Positions 61,236-64,000 of a stretch of 64,000 bases of DNA are shown here, one piece after another. The notes under the pieces were generated by a model. That model worked only from the letters and a program-made list of their open reading frames with translations. It made no database searches and was not told where the DNA came from. Location of the stretch: the NCBI RefSeq assembly GCF_014218705.1, contig NZ_JABBJF010000017.1:1-64000 (forward strand), read 5' to 3'. Origin of the DNA: Kluyvera sichuanensis. Its GTDB lineage: Bacteria; Pseudomonadota; Gammaproteobacteria; Enterobacterales; Enterobacteriaceae. Made by a program: the position numbers and the translations under genes. Numbering within the stretch: the first letter of the stretch is position 1; each line of letters begins with the position of its first letter.

Positions 61236-62516
61236 ATGGCTGAGATACTCGAAAATAAAGCTAATAATTTATATAAATCCGTACCCTTCACGAAATATGA
61301 TGTTGGTTGGGTGATTCTCTGCATTGGTATGGCCATTGGTTCAGGCATCGTTTTTATGCCAGTACAGGTGGGTATTAAAGGTATTTGGGTCTTTATCGCT
61401 TCGGTGGCAATTTCGTATCCAGCGATTTATATCCTGCAAAGCCTCTATCTGAAGACGCTGTCAGAAACAGATGATTGTCAGGATTACGCCAGCGTCATTA
61501 CTCAATATCTGGGGAAAAACTGGGGGATGGGTTTAGGTATTGCCTATTTCCTGATGCTGTTGCACGGTATGTTTTCTTACTCGCTGGCCGTGACCTTTGA
61601 TAGCGCATCCTATATTCAAACCTTTGGCCTGACGAAAGGCCTGCTATCTGATTCTATCTGGTACGGATTGATTATCCTGACGGTCCTGGTTTGTATTGCC
61701 TCGCAGGGTGAAAAGCTGCTGTTTAAGGTTTCAGGCCCCATGGTGTGCGTGAAATTTGGCATTATCGTGGTGCTGGGTCTGGTGATGGTGCCGTACTGGA
61801 ACTTCAGCAATATTAGCGCATTTCCGCCTATATTGACGTTTATGCGTGATGTGTTCCTGACGCTGCCGTTTACATTGTTTTCTATTTTGTTTGTGCAGAT
61901 ATTAAGCCCAATGAATATCGCCTATCGCAAGATAGAAACCGATAAACGTATCGCAACTTACCGGGCGATTCGCGCCAACCGGGTGGCCTATATTATTCTG
62001 GCCGTTGCGGTGCTGTTTTTTGCTTTTTCGTTCACCTTTGCCATTAGCCACGAGCAGGCAGTATCGGCTTTTGAACAGAATATTTCGGCGCTTGCCATTG
62101 CCGCCCAGGTCATTCCTGGTTCAGTGGTTAAAGTGATGAGCGCGCTGCTCAATATTTTTGCCATCCTCACCGCGTTTCTCGGTATCTACCTCGGTTTTCA
62201 GGAGGCGATTAAGGGCATCGTGGTGAACGTCATCACCCGCTTTATGCCTGAAGAGAAGATCAACCAGAAGGTGCTGCACGTGGCAATTAGCATTGGTGTG
62301 ATCCTCGCGCTGTGGGTCTGGATCTCGACGCGTTTCTCGATCCTGTTCTTTATGCAGCTTGGCAGTCCGCTGTTTGGCCTGGTGTCCTGCCTGATCCCTT
62401 GCTATCTGGTTTATAAGGTGAAGGTGCTGCATCAGTTTAAAGGCCCGGGGGTCTGGTTCATCATTTTCTTCGGCATCTTGCTGTGTCTATCGCCCTTCTT
62501 TAAGTTCTTTGAGTAA
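61236..62516 (+). CDS. HAAAP-family amino-acid permease
   Basis: The 426-residue membrane protein has about eleven hydrophobic segments and begins with the unwound first helix [19 protein letters not shown] typical of SdaC/YhaO/YhjV-type proton symporters (serine, threonine, cysteine or aromatic acids). The following MetC-like lyase suggests cysteine, cystine, cystathionine or another sulfur amino acid as cargo. AGGAAGG precedes the ATG. Codon use and AT content are slightly lower in GC than the core genes, suggesting a separate history. Confidence 0.85.
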   Translation: MAEILENKANNLYKSVPFTKYDVGWVILCIGMAIGSGIVFMPVQVGIKGIWVFIASVAISYPAIYILQSLYLKTLSETDDCQDYASVITQYLGKNWGMGLGIAYFLMLLHGMFSYSLAVTFDSASYIQTFGLTKGLLSDSIWYGLIILTVLVCIASQGEKLLFKVSGPMVCVKFGIIVVLGLVMVPYWNFSNISAFPPILTFMRDVFLTLPFTLFSILFVQILSPMNIAYRKIETDKRIATYRAIRANRVAYIILAVAVLFFAFSFTFAISHEQAVSAFEQNISALAIAAQVIPGSVVKVMSALLNIFAILTAFLGIYLGFQEAIKGIVVNVITRFMPEEKINQKVLHVAISIGVILALWVWISTRFSILFFMQLGSPLFGLVSCLIPCYLVYKVKVLHQFKGPGVWFIIFFGILLCLSPFFKFFE

Positions 62517-62567
62517 CGTTCGGTGGTTACGATGTTTTCGCGACCAGGGAAATTTATGAGGTAATCC

Positions 62568-63749
62568 ATGAGTAATCGATCCACATCCGACTTTAACATC
62601 AGCACGCAAATCACCCAGCTTGGCCGGGATGCCAGCAAACAGGCGGGATTTGTGAACGTACCGGTCTATCGCGGCTCGACGGTGATTTTCCCGACGGTGA
62701 GTGACCTTGAACATAACCGTGCGGAGTTTAACTACGGCACCATGGGCACGCCGACGATTGCCAGCCTGGAGAATGCGTGGAGTGCGCTGGTGGGTGCAGC
62801 GGGTACGGTGCTGTCGCCGTCTGGCCTGGGGGCGATTGCGCTGTCGCTTTTGACCACGCTGAAAGCGGGTGATCACCTGCTGATGCCCGACAGCGTTTAC
62901 CGGCCAACCCGTAACTTCTGCGCCGGGATGCTGACCAAAATGGGTATTGAAACCACCTATTACGACCCGCTGATTGGTGCGGACATTGAGAGCCTATTCC
63001 GGCCCAACACCACCACGCTATTCCTGGAGTCACCGGGGTCACAAAGCTTTGAAATTCAGGATATTCCAGCGATGACCCGGGCGGCGAAAAAACACAATAT
63101 TGCCACCATCATCGATAACACCTGGGCGACGCCGATTTTCTTCCGCGCCCACGAGCACGGCTGCGATCTGTCGCTGGAGGCGGGGACCAAATATCTCGGT
63201 GGCCATTCAGACCTGCTGATGGGTGTGGTGTCGGCTAATGAAAACTGGTGGCCCCAGCTTCGTCAGACCTACGATTTGATGGCGATGCTGCCCGGTGCCG
63301 AAGACTGTTTCCTGGCGCTGCGCGGCTTGCGCACCATGCATCTACGCCTGAAAGAGGCGGAAAAACGCGGCCTGGAGATGGCGCACTGGCTGAGCGAACG
63401 CCCTGAAGTGATGAGAGTGCTGCACCCGGCGCTGCCGGAATGCCCGGGGCATGAGTTGTGGAAGCGTGATTTTACCGGATCATCCGGGCTGTTCTCTTTC
63501 GTGCTTAAGCCGGAATTTACCAAAGCAGGCGTGGCGAACATGCTGGATCATATGGGTATTTTTGGCATGGGGTATTCGTGGGGCGGGTTCGAAAGCCTGA
63601 TGATTCCGTTTAACTGCGCTGATTATCGCACCGCCACCACCTGGCAGCCAGGTGGCCTGACGCTGCGCATCCAAATTGGCCTCGAAGATATGGATGATCT
63701 GAAAACCGATCTGGCAGAAGGTTTTGCGCGATTGCGCGCGGTTCTGTAA
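62568..63749 (+). CDS. Cystathionine beta-lyase (MetC-like PLP enzyme)
   Basis: The 393-residue Cys/Met-metabolism PLP enzyme has Lys208 in EAGTKYLGGHSD, Tyr56 in NYGTMGTPT and conserved FLESPGS and DNTWATP. DFTGSSGLFSFVLK and YSWGGFESL match E. coli MetC (395 residues). It should release ammonia, pyruvate and a thiol from cystathionine, cystine or related thioethers. The genuine metC is expected elsewhere, so this is probably a catabolic paralogue. It lies 51 bp after the permease, on the same strand. Confidence 0.88.
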   Translation: MSNRSTSDFNISTQITQLGRDASKQAGFVNVPVYRGSTVIFPTVSDLEHNRAEFNYGTMGTPTIASLENAWSALVGAAGTVLSPSGLGAIALSLLTTLKAGDHLLMPDSVYRPTRNFCAGMLTKMGIETTYYDPLIGADIESLFRPNTTTLFLESPGSQSFEIQDIPAMTRAAKKHNIATIIDNTWATPIFFRAHEHGCDLSLEAGTKYLGGHSDLLMGVVSANENWWPQLRQTYDLMAMLPGAEDCFLALRGLRTMHLRLKEAEKRGLEMAHWLSERPEVMRVLHPALPECPGHELWKRDFTGSSGLFSFVLKPEFTKAGVANMLDHMGIFGMGYSWGGFESLMIPFNCADYRTATTWQPGGLTLRIQIGLEDMDDLKTDLAEGFARLRAVL

Positions 63750-63758
63750 CCCGATAGC

Positions 63759-63784
63759 CCATCGTGAACAATAATTCACGATGG
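63759..63784. repeat. 10-bp perfect inverted repeat after the beta-lyase
   Basis: CCATCGTGAA (63759-63768) and TTCACGATGG (63775-63784) with a six-base loop. No T tract follows, so it may be a weak terminator or an operator of the next gene. Confidence 0.75.
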
Positions 63785-63838
63785 CGCTTCACGCATAATG
63801 GCGCTAAATGTCGTTTACTTATACGTGAGTCGGAAATT

Positions 63839-64000
63839 ATGAATATTGGATTTATCGGCCTGGGGGCGGTGGTGGAAACCGCCTATCTTCCTGCGCTAGC
63901 GCGACTGTCGTTCCCAATCTCCTCGTTGTGGGGATACGATCTGAATCCACAGCGCACGCTGCCGGGCGTTAGCGCCTGTGCGTCGCTGGCGGAGCTGCTG
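63839..64000 (+). CDS. Gfo/Idh/MocA-family oxidoreductase, N-terminus only
   Basis: The frame begins MNIGFIGLGAVVETAYLPAL and runs off the window after 54 residues. GFIGLGAVVETAYLPAL is a Rossmann NAD(P) motif (GxGxxxxxxYLPAL) as in Gfo/Idh/MocA proteins. GGAA precedes the ATG. It may join the permease/lyase module, but 89 bp and a hairpin separate it. Substrate unknown. Confidence 0.7.
   Translation, partial: MNIGFIGLGAVVETAYLPALARLSFPISSLWGYDLNPQRTLPGVSACASLAELL

Overview
The window is chromosomal DNA of an Enterobacteriaceae bacterium. Protein similarity and gene order match the E. coli/Salmonella purL-glrKR-glnB and suhB-isc-der blocks. The cadaverine genes between glnB and hmp, and the dispersed repeat families, point to an Enterobacter/Citrobacter/Lelliottia-like genome. 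I cannot name the species. No rRNA, tRNA or CRISPR array was seen.

Layout. (1) 1-1.56 kb is the end of a prophage: an invertible tail-fibre fragment, its serine invertase, and a DinI-like and a HumD (UmuD'-like) gene diverging from two LexA boxes. It abuts the host gene yfhH. (2) 1.8-14.2 kb is core: yfhH, pgpC, tadA, mltF, purL (PurR box), the sRNA gene glmY with sigma-54 promoter and three GlrR sites, glrK-qseG-glrR, glnB. (3) 14.2-21.2 kb is the acid-stress module dtpC, cadA, cadB, cadC. (4) 21.3-30.5 kb holds hmp (NsrR site), glyA (PurR box), yphA, an orphan hcaT, csiE, a ZevAB-like metal-transport pair, osmC and suhB. (5) 30.6-37.3 kb is trmJ and the housekeeping iron-sulfur cluster operon iscRSUA-hscBA-fdx-iscX with two abutting IscR sites. 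(6) 37.3-57.1 kb is core: pepB, sseB, sseA, yfhM-pbpC, ndk, rlmN, rodZ, ispG, hisS, yfgM, bamB, der.

(7) 57.2-64 kb is accessory and does not follow the E. coli order after der. It holds an HD-domain hydrolase diverging from a GlxA-type regulator, a cold-shock-domain protein with a YmjA-like small protein, and a LysR regulator diverging from an amino-acid permease, a MetC-like beta-lyase and a Gfo/Idh/MocA oxidoreductase cut by the window end. A perfect T-N11-A palindrome lies between the LysR gene and the permease. This last module is the best candidate here for an uncharacterised function, probably uptake and breakdown of a sulfur-containing amino acid.

The core blocks link cell-envelope supply (glmY-GlrKR, MltF, YfhM-PbpC, RodZ, BamB), one-carbon and purine metabolism (purL and glyA under PurR), iron-sulfur assembly (isc, feeding IspG, RlmN and SuhB-neighbouring TrmJ), and nitrogen sensing (glnB).
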